A stretch of 27,128 nucleotides of DNA from Chloroflexota bacterium (GTDB lineage Bacteria; Chloroflexota; Limnocylindria; QHBO01): assembly GCA_005879815.1 (NCBI GenBank), contig VBKA01000074.1:1-27128 (forward strand), given 5' to 3'. A program made the position numbers and the translations under genes. Positions 1 through 8,823 of the stretch are shown piece after piece (position 1 is the first letter of the stretch; each line of letters starts with the position of its first letter). Under the pieces are notes generated by a model that was given only the letters and a program-made list of their open reading frames with translations, ran no database searches and was not told where the DNA came from.

Positions 1-1454
<1,454 letters not shown>

Positions 1455-1575
1455 CGTCCGGCTCAAACCCTACCCCATCACGTCTCCGGCATCCGGCAGC
1501 CGCGACCGCCCGCCCAGCGCCGCGGAGGACTCCGAAGTAGCCTGTGCGGCAATCGTGAGCCGACCCGCGGCGTCG

Positions 1576-2859
1576 ATGCCGTTCCACCCAGGCCGCCGGA
1601 CGCCGCCGGTCGTCGCGGTGACTGTATCGGCGCTGGTCGCCATGGGACTGGCTTTGACGGCATGCGGCCCGACGGCTCCGGTCGGGAATGACAGCCCACC
1701 GGCGCCTGGCAGCTCACCGCCAAGCGCGAGCCCGCTGCCGAGCAGCTCGCGATCCGGCACGCCCACGCCGTCGCCCGGAAACCCCGGCCAGCTCAGGCTG
1801 GAGCCGTTCGCCACCGGTCTCGACAATCCCATCAACATCGCCAACGCGGGCGACGGAAGCGGGAGGCTCTTCGTCAACCTGCAGGGCGGAATGATTCGCG
1901 TCATCAGGCCCGACGGTTCGGTGCGTGCCGAGCCGTTCCTGGACATCCGCAACCGCGTCCTCGCCGGAGGCGAGCGCGGGCTGCTGGGCCTCGCCTTCCA
2001 TCCGGATTTCCCGGAGGAGTCGCGCATCTTCGTGGACTACACGCGCACGCCCGATGGCGCGACGGTGATCAGCGAGTTCCACGCCAGCGCCCAGCGGGCG
2101 GATCCCGCCAGCGAGCGCGTGCTGCTGCTGATCCCGCAGCCGTTTGCGAACCACAACGGCGGGCAGCTCGCGTTCGGGCCTGATGGCTTCCTGTACATCG
2201 GCATGGGAGACGGCGGCTCCGGCGGCGATCCCTTCGGGAACGGGCAGAACACCCGGGCGCTACTGGGCAAGCTGCTGCGCATCGACGTGAACGGCCAGCC
2301 CGCGGCGGGGAAGGCGTACGCCATCCCGCGAGACAACCCGTTCGCTGCGGGTGGCATTCGCCCGGGGGCGGGTGCGCCCGAGGTCTGGTCGTACGGGCTT
2401 CGCAACCCGTGGCGCTTCAGCTTCGATGCGGCCAACGGCGACGTGTACATCGGGGACGTGGGCCAGGGCGCGTGGGAGGAGATCGATCGGCAAGCCGGCG
2501 ACTCGCGGGGCGGGGAGAACTACGGCTGGAATGTGATGGAGGGCGACCATTGCTTCCGCGACGGCTGCAACGCGCGCCCATTCGTCAAGCCGATCGCCGA
2601 GTACGGGCACGACCAGGGCTGCGCGGTGATCGGCGGCTACGTGTATCGCGGAAGCGAGCAGCCCGTGCTGCGCGGCGTCTACGTCTTCGCCGATGACTGC
2701 TCGGGGCTGGTCTTCACCCTCCAGGTCGACGCGGGGACGCGCGCGGCAAAGCTGCTCCTCGACAGCCACCGCGCGATCAGTTCGTTCGGGATTGGCGAGA
2801 ACGGCGAGATGTACGCCGCCGACCTGGGAGGCGCCATCTCGCGCGTGGTCGCCGCCTGA
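1576..2859 (+). CDS. PQQ-dependent sugar dehydrogenase family lipoprotein (glucose/sorbosone dehydrogenase fold)
   Basis: This is a predicted secreted, membrane-anchored six-bladed beta-propeller of the soluble aldose sugar dehydrogenase/GSDH family. Members oxidise sugars using PQQ, though many have no proven substrate. The 427-residue protein begins with a basic stretch and a hydrophobic segment ending in lipobox LTAC, so Cys30 would be lipidated. A Ser/Pro-rich linker follows to about residue 75. Family motifs then appear in order: GERGLLGLAFHPDF, HNGGQLAFGPDGFLYIGMGD, LRNPWRFSFD and GDVGQGAWEEID. The His of HNGG is the usual catalytic position. I chose the ATG at 1576 because it gives a standard lipoprotein signal. 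An in-frame GTG at 1555 is an alternative, and neither has a strong ribosome site. PQQ synthesis genes are not in the window. The gene converges on radC with only two bases between stop codons. Confidence 0.88.
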   Translation: MPFHPGRRTPPVVAVTVSALVAMGLALTACGPTAPVGNDSPPAPGSSPPSASPLPSSSRSGTPTPSPGNPGQLRLEPFATGLDNPINIANAGDGSGRLFVNLQGGMIRVIRPDGSVRAEPFLDIRNRVLAGGERGLLGLAFHPDFPEESRIFVDYTRTPDGATVISEFHASAQRADPASERVLLLIPQPFANHNGGQLAFGPDGFLYIGMGDGGSGGDPFGNGQNTRALLGKLLRIDVNGQPAAGKAYAIPRDNPFAAGGIRPGAGAPEVWSYGLRNPWRFSFDAANGDVYIGDVGQGAWEEIDRQAGDSRGGENYGWNVMEGDHCFRDGCNARPFVKPIAEYGHDQGCAVIGGYVYRGSEQPVLRGVYVFADDCSGLVFTLQVDAGTRAAKLLLDSHRAISSFGIGENGEMYAADLGGAISRVVAA

Positions 2860-2861
2860 CG

Positions 2862-3536
2862 TCAGACCGCACCCGAAGCGCGCAGCGAGACCCATCGGTC
2901 GCGGCCGATGACCAGGTGGTCGAGCAGCTCGATGTCCAGCAGGCGTCCGGCCTCTGCGAGCTCAGCCGTGATGCGCAGGTCCTCGCCGGACGGGCTCGGG
3001 TCGCCGCTCGGGTGGTTGTGCACCACCAGCACCGCGGCGGCGTTGCGCCGGACGGCGTCGCGAAAGACCTCGCCGACGCGCACCGCCGACCCTGCGAGGT
3101 TCCCGACGTACACCGTGGCCAGCGCGGTGACCACGTTCTTGGTATTGAGCGTCGCGACACGCAGCTCCTCGCGTTCCAGGCGACTCATGCCGGGCAGCAG
3201 CCGCTCGGCCAGGTCGCCGGGAGAGCGGACGACCCAGCGGCCCTCGGGCAGGGCCGCTGCCCCACGTCGCGCGATCTCGCAGGCGGCGGCGAGTGCAGCG
3301 GCTCGTCCCGGTGCCAGGCCGGCGCGGATCAGCTCATGCGTGGTCGCCGTCGACGCCCCCTGCATCCCGCCCATGCGCTCGAGAAGCAACGCGGCCCGCG
3401 CGAGGTGCGTCCCGGTTGCGATCGCCAGGAGCTCGATGTCTGCGCAGCCATCGGCGCCGATGCGACCCAGCTTGGTCAGCCGCACCGAGCGCGGTGAGAG
3501 TGTCATACGGCTGGGACGCGCCTCCAGGAGGGCCAT
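2862..3536 (-). CDS. radC: RadC family JAB/MPN-domain protein
   Basis: This 224-residue protein has the usual RadC length and layout. An N-terminal helix-hairpin-helix-like region (about residues 25-90) is followed by a C-terminal JAMM metalloprotease-fold domain. The metal-binding signature HNHPSGDPSPSGED is complete, with His173, His175 and Asp186 as expected zinc ligands. RadC was named for DNA repair, but its cellular role is unsettled; the name here follows the family only. Two starts are possible: ATG at 3536, and ATG at 3506, which has GGAGG 13 bases upstream. Both leave the domains intact. It is the last minus-strand gene before the convergent sugar dehydrogenase and is separated from the CPBP gene by about 100 bases, so it may have its own promoter. 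Confidence 0.93.
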   Translation of the reverse strand: MALLEARPSRMTLSPRSVRLTKLGRIGADGCADIELLAIATGTHLARAALLLERMGGMQGASTATTHELIRAGLAPGRAAALAAACEIARRGAAALPEGRWVVRSPGDLAERLLPGMSRLEREELRVATLNTKNVVTALATVYVGNLAGSAVRVGEVFRDAVRRNAAAVLVVHNHPSGDPSPSGEDLRITAELAEAGRLLDIELLDHLVIGRDRWVSLRASGAV

Positions 3537-3637
3537 GTCGTGAGTCTGCCGCGCGGCCGCCTACCGGTGCGTTACTGCCCAATTAGTGCCATCCGTGAAC
3601 GGCGGCCTCCACGGCCACCCGGACCGAACGGGCCGGA

Positions 3638-4720
3638 TCAGGCCCGCCCGGCGACGAAGAAAAGCGCCAGCACAGAGGCGAGATTGAAGGCGGCATGGAT
3701 GCCGATGGTGGTTGCCAGGTTGCGGGTCCAGGCGTAGACGCCCGTCAGGACCAAGCCGAGCAGGAAGACCACCACCACCGCGAGCGGTGTTCCCCCGGGC
3801 ACGTGAGCCAGGCCGAACAGGAGCGCCGCGCCGATCAGCGCGCTTCGCGTGCCGTATTCCCGTTCCCAGGCGTTGAACACCAGCCCGCGGAAGAAGAGCT
3901 CCTCCGCGATGGGAGCCAGGATGGCGATGGTGACCACCGCAACCGGCACCGGCAGCTGGCGGGCCATGTTCGTCACCTCCTGCTGCCCCGCCGGATTGAT
4001 GCCCAGCATGCGCATGATGAAGACTGCCAGCGCCGCGAACACCTGCGCGGCGGACCAGATGAAGACCCCTGCCAACAGGCCGATCCCTGCCTGTCGCAGG
4101 CTGGCCGACCCCTGCCACAGGCGCACGCCTTCCAGAGCCCGAGGGAGGGCGACAAACACTGCCAGCAGTGTGATGAAGGCGAACGGGGTCAGCAGCAGTT
4201 GCAGGGTCAGTGATGCGGGGCTGCTGAGGGCGGTGATGTCGCCTCCAGTGAAGGCGAGCAACGGCGGCGCCAGCAGGAGCGGCAGTCCCAGCTCGATCAT
4301 CGCGGCCATCACGAGCACCGAAGGACCGCGGTACCGGTTGGGCGGCAGCACCCTGCGGTGGATGATGGAGGCGATCGCGACCCAGGCCAGGCCCGCGACG
4401 AGCACCAGCGCGCCGATGAATCCGACCCACAGCCCGATCGCGGGGCTTGCACCCGTGACCCCCCGCATGAGCAGGAATTCCGCAACGGCGTCGCCGGCCA
4501 CCGCCGCGACGAATCCGATGGGGATGGCGACCCAACCGGGCCAGGTCGGGGGTCCGGGTGCAAGCTGCTCGAAGCGCGGCCGCGTGCGACCCGGCGACCT
4601 AACCTCGGTTAGTGGTGCGGAGACATCGCCCGCGCCCTGCGCTACGAGCGGGAGCGTGCCAGCGGGGTTCGTTTCCAGGTCAGGCGGAGGTGCGGGCTGC
4701 GACGGACGCGACGCGTCCAA
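3638..4720 (-). CDS. CPBP family intramembrane glutamic endopeptidase
   Basis: This is a 360-residue polytopic membrane protein of the CPBP (CAAX protease and bacteriocin-processing, Abi) family. The family's catalytic motifs are present near the C-terminus: EELFFRG (Glu273, Glu274, Arg278), then LAHVPGG with His306, and IHAAFN with His342. About eight hydrophobic segments occupy residues 65-355. The first 60 residues are Pro-rich and probably cytosolic and disordered. The natural substrate is unknown; bacterial members act in protein maturation or immunity to bacteriocins. The start codon is TTG at 4720, with no better ATG/GTG before the first membrane segment. It lies six bases after the stop of the broken zinc-ribbon gene, so the two are probably co-transcribed. 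Confidence 0.87.
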   Translation of the reverse strand: MDASRPSQPAPPPDLETNPAGTLPLVAQGAGDVSAPLTEVRSPGRTRPRFEQLAPGPPTWPGWVAIPIGFVAAVAGDAVAEFLLMRGVTGASPAIGLWVGFIGALVLVAGLAWVAIASIIHRRVLPPNRYRGPSVLVMAAMIELGLPLLLAPPLLAFTGGDITALSSPASLTLQLLLTPFAFITLLAVFVALPRALEGVRLWQGSASLRQAGIGLLAGVFIWSAAQVFAALAVFIMRMLGINPAGQQEVTNMARQLPVPVAVVTIAILAPIAEELFFRGLVFNAWEREYGTRSALIGAALLFGLAHVPGGTPLAVVVVFLLGLVLTGVYAWTRNLATTIGIHAAFNLASVLALFFVAGRA

Positions 4721-4726
4721 CCTGTG

Positions 4727-5282
4727 TCAGGTGTTCGTTGCGCGACGGAGGGCGCCCGCATCGGGGGCGAGCTCGGGGACGCGTTCGGCGGCAGGTGCGG
4801 CCGTGCGAATCATCGGTCGGTCAAACCGCTCGAGCTCCTTGCCGCAGTACGCGCACAGCGCCCAGTCCGGCTCCGCCAGGCGCGTGCACGCCGGGCAGAT
4901 GCGGTGCAGCCGAGTCCGGCAGTTCGGGCAGACCAGCCAGTCGGCGCCAACCCGTTGCCGGCAGGTGGGGCAGAGACGGTTCTTCTCCACCTCGGCGAGC
5001 AGTGTCTCTTCGGCGAGCCAGCGACTCGCGCGGCCGGACGATCAGATACAGGATTACCGCGAAGACGAAGAGCAACGGCGTGAAGAAGATGATCAGCGCC
5101 GCGGCGAAGTACGGGAGGATCGGATTTTCGGTCCGAGCCTGCATGTCGCGGAAGGCCCAGTAGGCGGTGCCCAGCCAAAGCAGCACGACATAGACGACGA
5201 TCAACTGCCCCAGCAGCTCCACGATGGGGTTGTGGATGAAGTCGTTCCAGATTTTCCCTGGATCCGGGAGGCCCTGTGGCAT
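4727..5282 (-). pseudogene. Two-TM, double zinc-ribbon membrane protein with an apparent frameshift
   Basis: Two adjoining reading frames together make one expected protein. From ATG at 5282, the first frame encodes about 88 residues with two hydrophobic segments (about residues 19-45 and 55-83) ending in IVRPRESLA. The second frame then continues WLAEETLLAEVEKNRLCPTC and supplies four CxxC pairs (two zinc ribbons) to a stop at 4727-4729. The first frame carries on in a Pro/Arg-rich way typical of wrong-frame GC-rich DNA, while the second has a stop just upstream of the junction, which confines the break to about 5010-5040. Membrane anchor plus cytosolic double zinc ribbon is a familiar layout for small uncharacterised proteins in Chloroflexota. 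It may be a true pseudogene, an assembly error, or a recoding site. The gene starts 22 bases after purN and has AGAAGGG 10 bases before the ATG. Confidence 0.68.
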
Positions 5283-5304
5283 GCGCTGCGGCCCTTCTAC
5301 ATCT

Positions 5305-5946
5305 TCACTCGACGTCGATGGTCACCGACCGGTCGGTCATGCTAGCAGATGCCAGATCGGACAAGCCTCCGGCGGCCAGGTTGGCCAGCGTGTCGACCAG
5401 CAGCCGATGCTCCATCGCAAGCACGCGTCGTGCCAGTGCCTCGGCGTCGTCGCCGGAGCGCACCCCAACCCTGGCTTGCGCGAGGAGCGGGCCGGCATCG
5501 ACGTCAGGAGTCACCACGTGGATACTGACGCCGGACTCGGCGTCGCCCGCGGCGAGGACGGACTGATGGACCGCCAGCCCCATCATCCCGCTGCCACCGT
5601 GCCGGGGCAGCAGGCTGGGATGGATGTTGACGGTGGGTCCGCGGTAGGCAGCGAAGTACGAGGGTCCCAGGATCTGGTCGTAGCCCGCCAGCAGCACCAG
5701 GTCGCAGCTCGCCTCCCGGAAGGCCTGACCGATGGCGGCGTCCCTCGCGCCGGGGTCGGCGAACTGGCGCCGTTCGAGCACGCGATGAGGAACGTCGCGC
5801 TCCGCCGCGACCTGGAGGGCGCGCGCCACGGGCCGGTTGCAGATGACCAGCACCGGATCGACAGCCCCCAGCCGGCCGTGGCCCCGCGCGTCGAGGACCG
5901 CTCCAAGGTTGGAGCCACGTCCCGAGACGAGGATTCCGAGGCGCAC
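5305..5946 (-). CDS. purN: Phosphoribosylglycinamide formyltransferase (10-formyl-THF dependent)
   Basis: PurN formylates GAR to FGAR using 10-formyltetrahydrofolate, step three of de novo purine synthesis. The protein is 213 residues, a normal length. It opens with LVSGRGSNL, the phosphate-binding loop of the formyltransferase fold. The catalytic set is present: Asn107 and His109 in VNIHPSLLPRHGG, and Asp150 in PDVDAGP. The start is GTG at 5946, with GAGG nine bases upstream, and lies 14 bases after the purM stop, so it sits in the purF-purM-purN unit. A short C-terminal tail of about 20 residues goes beyond the core fold. Confidence 0.96.
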   Translation of the reverse strand: MRLGILVSGRGSNLGAVLDARGHGRLGAVDPVLVICNRPVARALQVAAERDVPHRVLERRQFADPGARDAAIGQAFREASCDLVLLAGYDQILGPSYFAAYRGPTVNIHPSLLPRHGGSGMMGLAVHQSVLAAGDAESGVSIHVVTPDVDAGPLLAQARVGVRSGDDAEALARRVLAMEHRLLVDTLANLAAGGLSDLASASMTDRSVTIDVE

Positions 5947-5960
5947 GCGCAGCGCCTCGC

Positions 5961-6992
5961 TCAGATGAAGGCGACCCGCGGCTTCCCGCGGCCGGATGTC
6001 ACGACCCGGCCGACCACGCGGGCTTCGGGCAGCGCCTCCAGGGCGGTCTCAACCTGGCTGCGTCGAACCACGCAGGTCAGCCCGATCCCGAGGTTGAAGG
6101 TCCGCACCATCTCGTCGTCGGGGATATCGCCCTTCTGCTGGATGAGCGAGAAGATGCGGGGGACCGGCCAGCTCCCCGTCTCGACCTCCACGCCGAGCCC
6201 CTTCGGCAGGGTCCGCGGGACGTTTTCGATCCAGCCCCCGCCGGTGATGTGCGCGTAAGCGAGGATGTCGCTGCGTGCGGCACGCAGCGCGCTGCGCAGG
6301 GCTCGCATATCCGCCAGATAGCTGCGGTGCGGGGCGAGCAGGGCATCCCCCAGGGTGCCTTCCAGCCCCGGCACGTTGCGCTTCCAGTCCGCCTCGCCAA
6401 AGACGCGCCGAGCCAGCGAGTAGCCGTTGGTATGGAGGCCGTTCGACGGCAGGCCAATCAGCACGTCCCCGGTGCGTACCCGTGCTCCCGTGACCAGGTC
6501 GGCCCGGGCGGCAACGCCCACCACGAAACCAGCCAGGTCGTAATCTGCCTCCTGGTAGAGCCCTGGCAGCTCGGCGGTCTCACCACCGACCAGCGCCACC
6601 CCGTTGGCCAGGCAGGCACGGGCCATGCCGGCCACCAGGTCCGCCGCCTGGCCAGCGTGCAGGCGTCCGACGCCGAAGTAGTCCAGGAAGAAGAGCGGAT
6701 CGGCGCCCTGCACCGCGACGTCGTTGACGCAATGGTTGACGAGGTCCTCGCCGACGGTGTCGTGCCGGCCGAGAGCGATCGCGATCTTGAGCTTGGTGCC
6801 CACGCCATCGGTCGAGGCGACCAGCACGGGATCGGGCCAGCGCTCGGTGTCAAGCCGGAAGAGGCTGCCGAATCCGCCGACGCCGCCCAGCACCTCCGGC
6901 GTCGTGGTCTGCGCCGCCGCCTTGCTGATCAGCTCCACCGCGCGGCGCGCCTCGTCGAGGTCGACGCCGGCTTCCCGGTACGTTCGCGCCAT
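5961..6992 (-). CDS. purM: Phosphoribosylformylglycinamidine cyclo-ligase (AIR synthetase)
   Basis: PurM closes the imidazole ring, converting FGAM to AIR with ATP. From ATG at 6992 the protein is 343 residues, the usual length. Motifs include STDGVGTKLKIA (about 60-71), GEDLVNHCVNDVAVQGADPL (about 81-100) and LPSNGLHTNGYSLAR, all typical of AIR synthetase. The frame is open to 7070, but that would run into the purF coding region. The ATG at 6992, eight bases past the purF stop, matches family N-termini (MARTYREAGVDLD). The arrangement purF-purM-purN is a common bacterial order and predicts one transcript. Confidence 0.96.
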   Translation of the reverse strand: MARTYREAGVDLDEARRAVELISKAAAQTTTPEVLGGVGGFGSLFRLDTERWPDPVLVASTDGVGTKLKIAIALGRHDTVGEDLVNHCVNDVAVQGADPLFFLDYFGVGRLHAGQAADLVAGMARACLANGVALVGGETAELPGLYQEADYDLAGFVVGVAARADLVTGARVRTGDVLIGLPSNGLHTNGYSLARRVFGEADWKRNVPGLEGTLGDALLAPHRSYLADMRALRSALRAARSDILAYAHITGGGWIENVPRTLPKGLGVEVETGSWPVPRIFSLIQQKGDIPDDEMVRTFNLGIGLTCVVRRSQVETALEALPEARVVGRVVTSGRGKPRVAFI

Positions 6993-7000
6993 GGGGCTGC

Positions 7001-8506
7001 CTAACCGCGCTCCAGCGCGAACTTGTCCAGCTCGAGGGGGACGTCGGTCGGGTAGTGCCCGTCGAAGCACGCCGTGCAGAAACCCTGGGCGTCGCCGCCC
7101 ACCGCCGCCAATAGTCCCTCTCGGGAGAGATAGCCGAGCGTGTCCGCGCCGATGGCGCGCCGGATCGCCTCGGTGTCATGCGTGGCGGCGATCAGCTCCG
7201 AGCGCCGCCCCGTGTCGACGCCCATGTAGCACGGGTAGGCCATCTGCGGCGAGTGGATGCGGACGTGCACCTCGCGGGCGCCGGCGCGACGCAGCATGCC
7301 CACCACCGGGGCAGTGGTCGTGCCGCGCACGATCGAGTCATCGACCATGACCACCCGCCGGTCGCGGAGCACCTCGGGGAGCGGGTTGAACTTCATGCGC
7401 ACCGCCTCGTCCCGCGTCTGTTGTGCGGGCTGGATGAAGGTGCGGCCGACGTATCGGTTCTTGATCAGGCCCTCGCGATACGGCAGTCCCGACTCCTCCG
7501 CATAGCCGATGGCGGCGGGGATCGCCGAATCCGGCACCGGGATCACAAGGTCGGCGTCCGCGGGATGCTCGCGCGCCAGCTGGCGGCCCATGCGCAGCCT
7601 GGCTTCGTAGAGCAGCCGCCCGCCGATGACGCTGTCGGGCCGGGCGAGGTAGACGAACTCGAAGACGCACAGTCGTTCGCGGCTGCCGACTACCGGAGGT
7701 CGATACGAGCTGACCCCGTCGGCATCGATGGTCAGGATCTCCCCGGCTTCGACGTCGCGCACCATCTGGGCGCCCATAGCATCCAGCGCGGCGCTCTCCG
7801 AGGCAACCGCCCAGCCGACGGGTTGTCCATCCGGTGCCCGCAGCCGCCCCAGGGCCAGCGGCCGGAACCCGACCGGGTCGCGCGCGGCAACGAGGGCCTG
7901 CTCGGTGAGCATGGTGAAGGTGAAGGCGCCGGTGGCTCGATGGAAGGCGCGCTCGACGCGCTGCGCCCAGGTGCGGCCGGGGGCATGGGCGATGAATCGG
8001 GCGAGCACCTCGGTGTCGGAGGCAGTCACGAAGTCCACCCCCTGCTCTACCAGCTCATCGCGCAGCCACGGAGCGTTGGTCAGGTTGCCGTTGTGGCCGA
8101 GCATCAGCTCCCCCAGGTCACCCCGAGCGTGGACCGGCTGCACGTTTGGGAGCGTGTTCGAGCCGGTGGTCGAGTAGCGCGTGTGACCGATGGCCGCGAT
8201 CGCCCCCTGGCCGTCTCCGACCGCCTCGCCGCCGTCGAGCGCGTCGATCGTCTCGCGATCGAAGACCTGGCTGACCAGTCCGAGTCGCTTGTGCAGGTGG
8301 AGCTGCGAACCATCGCTGGTGGCGATGCCGGCCGACTCCTGGCCGCGATGCTGCAGCGCGTGGAGGCCGAGGTAGGTGAGCCGGCCGACCGGCTGACCGG
8401 GGGCGAAGACACCGATCACGCCGCATTCCTCGCGCGGTCCGTGGGGTTCGTAGCTGGGCTCGATCTCGAGCAGCCTGCTGTCGGCGCGCGGCGACGAGGA
8501 AATCAT
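7001..8506 (-). CDS. purF: Amidophosphoribosyltransferase, iron-sulfur type
   Basis: PurF commits PRPP to purine synthesis, making phosphoribosylamine with ammonia from glutamine. From ATG at 8506 it has 501 residues. Cys28 in REECGVIGVF is the expected N-terminal nucleophile exposed by propeptide cleavage. The glutaminase domain follows, then the phosphoribosyltransferase domain with PRPP loop VVMVDDSIVRGTT (about 385-397). Four cysteines (280, 426, 477 and 480, the last two as CTAC) match the [4Fe-4S] ligands of the Bacillus-type enzyme, suggesting oxygen-sensitive cluster assembly. An upstream in-frame GTG at 8578 is an alternative start, adding 24 residues that encode a perfect hairpin. 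The shorter start gives a more usual propeptide. Nucleotide feedback inhibition is known for the family. Purine-responsive transcription is possible but not shown. Confidence 0.95.
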   Translation of the reverse strand: MISSSPRADSRLLEIEPSYEPHGPREECGVIGVFAPGQPVGRLTYLGLHALQHRGQESAGIATSDGSQLHLHKRLGLVSQVFDRETIDALDGGEAVGDGQGAIAAIGHTRYSTTGSNTLPNVQPVHARGDLGELMLGHNGNLTNAPWLRDELVEQGVDFVTASDTEVLARFIAHAPGRTWAQRVERAFHRATGAFTFTMLTEQALVAARDPVGFRPLALGRLRAPDGQPVGWAVASESAALDAMGAQMVRDVEAGEILTIDADGVSSYRPPVVGSRERLCVFEFVYLARPDSVIGGRLLYEARLRMGRQLAREHPADADLVIPVPDSAIPAAIGYAEESGLPYREGLIKNRYVGRTFIQPAQQTRDEAVRMKFNPLPEVLRDRRVVMVDDSIVRGTTTAPVVGMLRRAGAREVHVRIHSPQMAYPCYMGVDTGRRSELIAATHDTEAIRRAIGADTLGYLSREGLLAAVGGDAQGFCTACFDGHYPTDVPLELDKFALERG

Positions 8507-8541
8507 TCGGTCAGGCGATGGGTGCACTCCGGCGTGGGCCT

Positions 8542-8569
8542 GTGCGACGGGCGGTCTGGTCCGTCGCAC
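8542..8569 (-). promoter_or_regulatory. Perfect 9-bp inverted repeat in the purF leader
   Basis: GTGCGACGG and its exact reverse complement CCGTCGCAC are separated by 10 bases. The element lies 36 bases upstream of the chosen purF ATG and downstream of the candidate -10. It could fold as an RNA hairpin or serve as an operator. No U-tract follows, so a simple terminator is unlikely. If purF starts at GTG 8578, this sequence would instead be coding. Confidence 0.4.
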
Positions 8570-8607
8570 CTGGGTCACAGTCGGCAGCCGGATCGGGGCA
8601 CGTCGGC

Positions 8608-8613
8608 ATCATA
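8608..8613 (-). promoter_or_regulatory. Candidate purF -10 box
   Basis: TATGAT on the minus strand differs from the consensus -10 by one base. No convincing -35 lies 16-18 bases upstream. Transcription would begin near 8600, giving a leader of about 95 bases to the ATG at 8506. Confidence 0.3.
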
Positions 8614-8693
8614 GCCCGGCCCGGCGGCCCACTGCGGTCCGGTCCGCGCGGGCCTCGCCGGGGATGGCCGGAAGGTACCGGGGGAGTACTGCC

Positions 8694-8724
8694 TCAGACC
8701 CCACTCCGGCAGGAATCGGTCTGA
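8694..8724. promoter_or_regulatory. Inverted repeat TCAGACC-N17-GGTCTGA
   Basis: The two 7-base arms are exact reverse complements with 17 bases between. It lies in the divergent control region, about 80-115 bases upstream of the candidate purF -10 and about 100 bases before the GGDEF/HD-GYP start. It may be a binding site for a dimeric regulator, but a short match like this can occur by chance. Confidence 0.25.
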
Positions 8725-8823
8725 CCCCGCGGTGACCGCCAGCACCTCGTGACGATTAGCCCATGGCCCCCGGATGCCTCCGCACTCATCCTGCGAACGC
8801 ACCGTCCGCCACCAAGGGAACAC

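Larger units (their letters stand above)
8507..8823. other. Intergenic region between divergent purF and GGDEF/HD-GYP genes
   Basis: This is the longest gene-free stretch in the window, about 317 bases. It contains a TATGAT -10-like box on the minus strand, a perfect 9-bp inverted repeat near purF, and a second 7-bp inverted repeat in the middle. AAGGGA just before the ATG at 8824 is the ribosome site for the plus-strand gene. No conserved purine riboswitch core was recognised, and no small ORF was judged credible. Confidence 0.6.

Noticed and set aside
3537..3637. Possible terminator between the CPBP gene and radC
   Set aside because: GC-rich short complementary stretches occur, but there is no stable stem followed by a T-run.
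7178..8614. Plus-strand open frame of 478 codons opposite purF
   Set aside because: It mirrors the purF codons, has no recognisable domain, and spans the purF leader.
8507..8823. Purine riboswitch before purF
   Set aside because: I could not find the conserved purine-riboswitch core; only simple inverted repeats are present.
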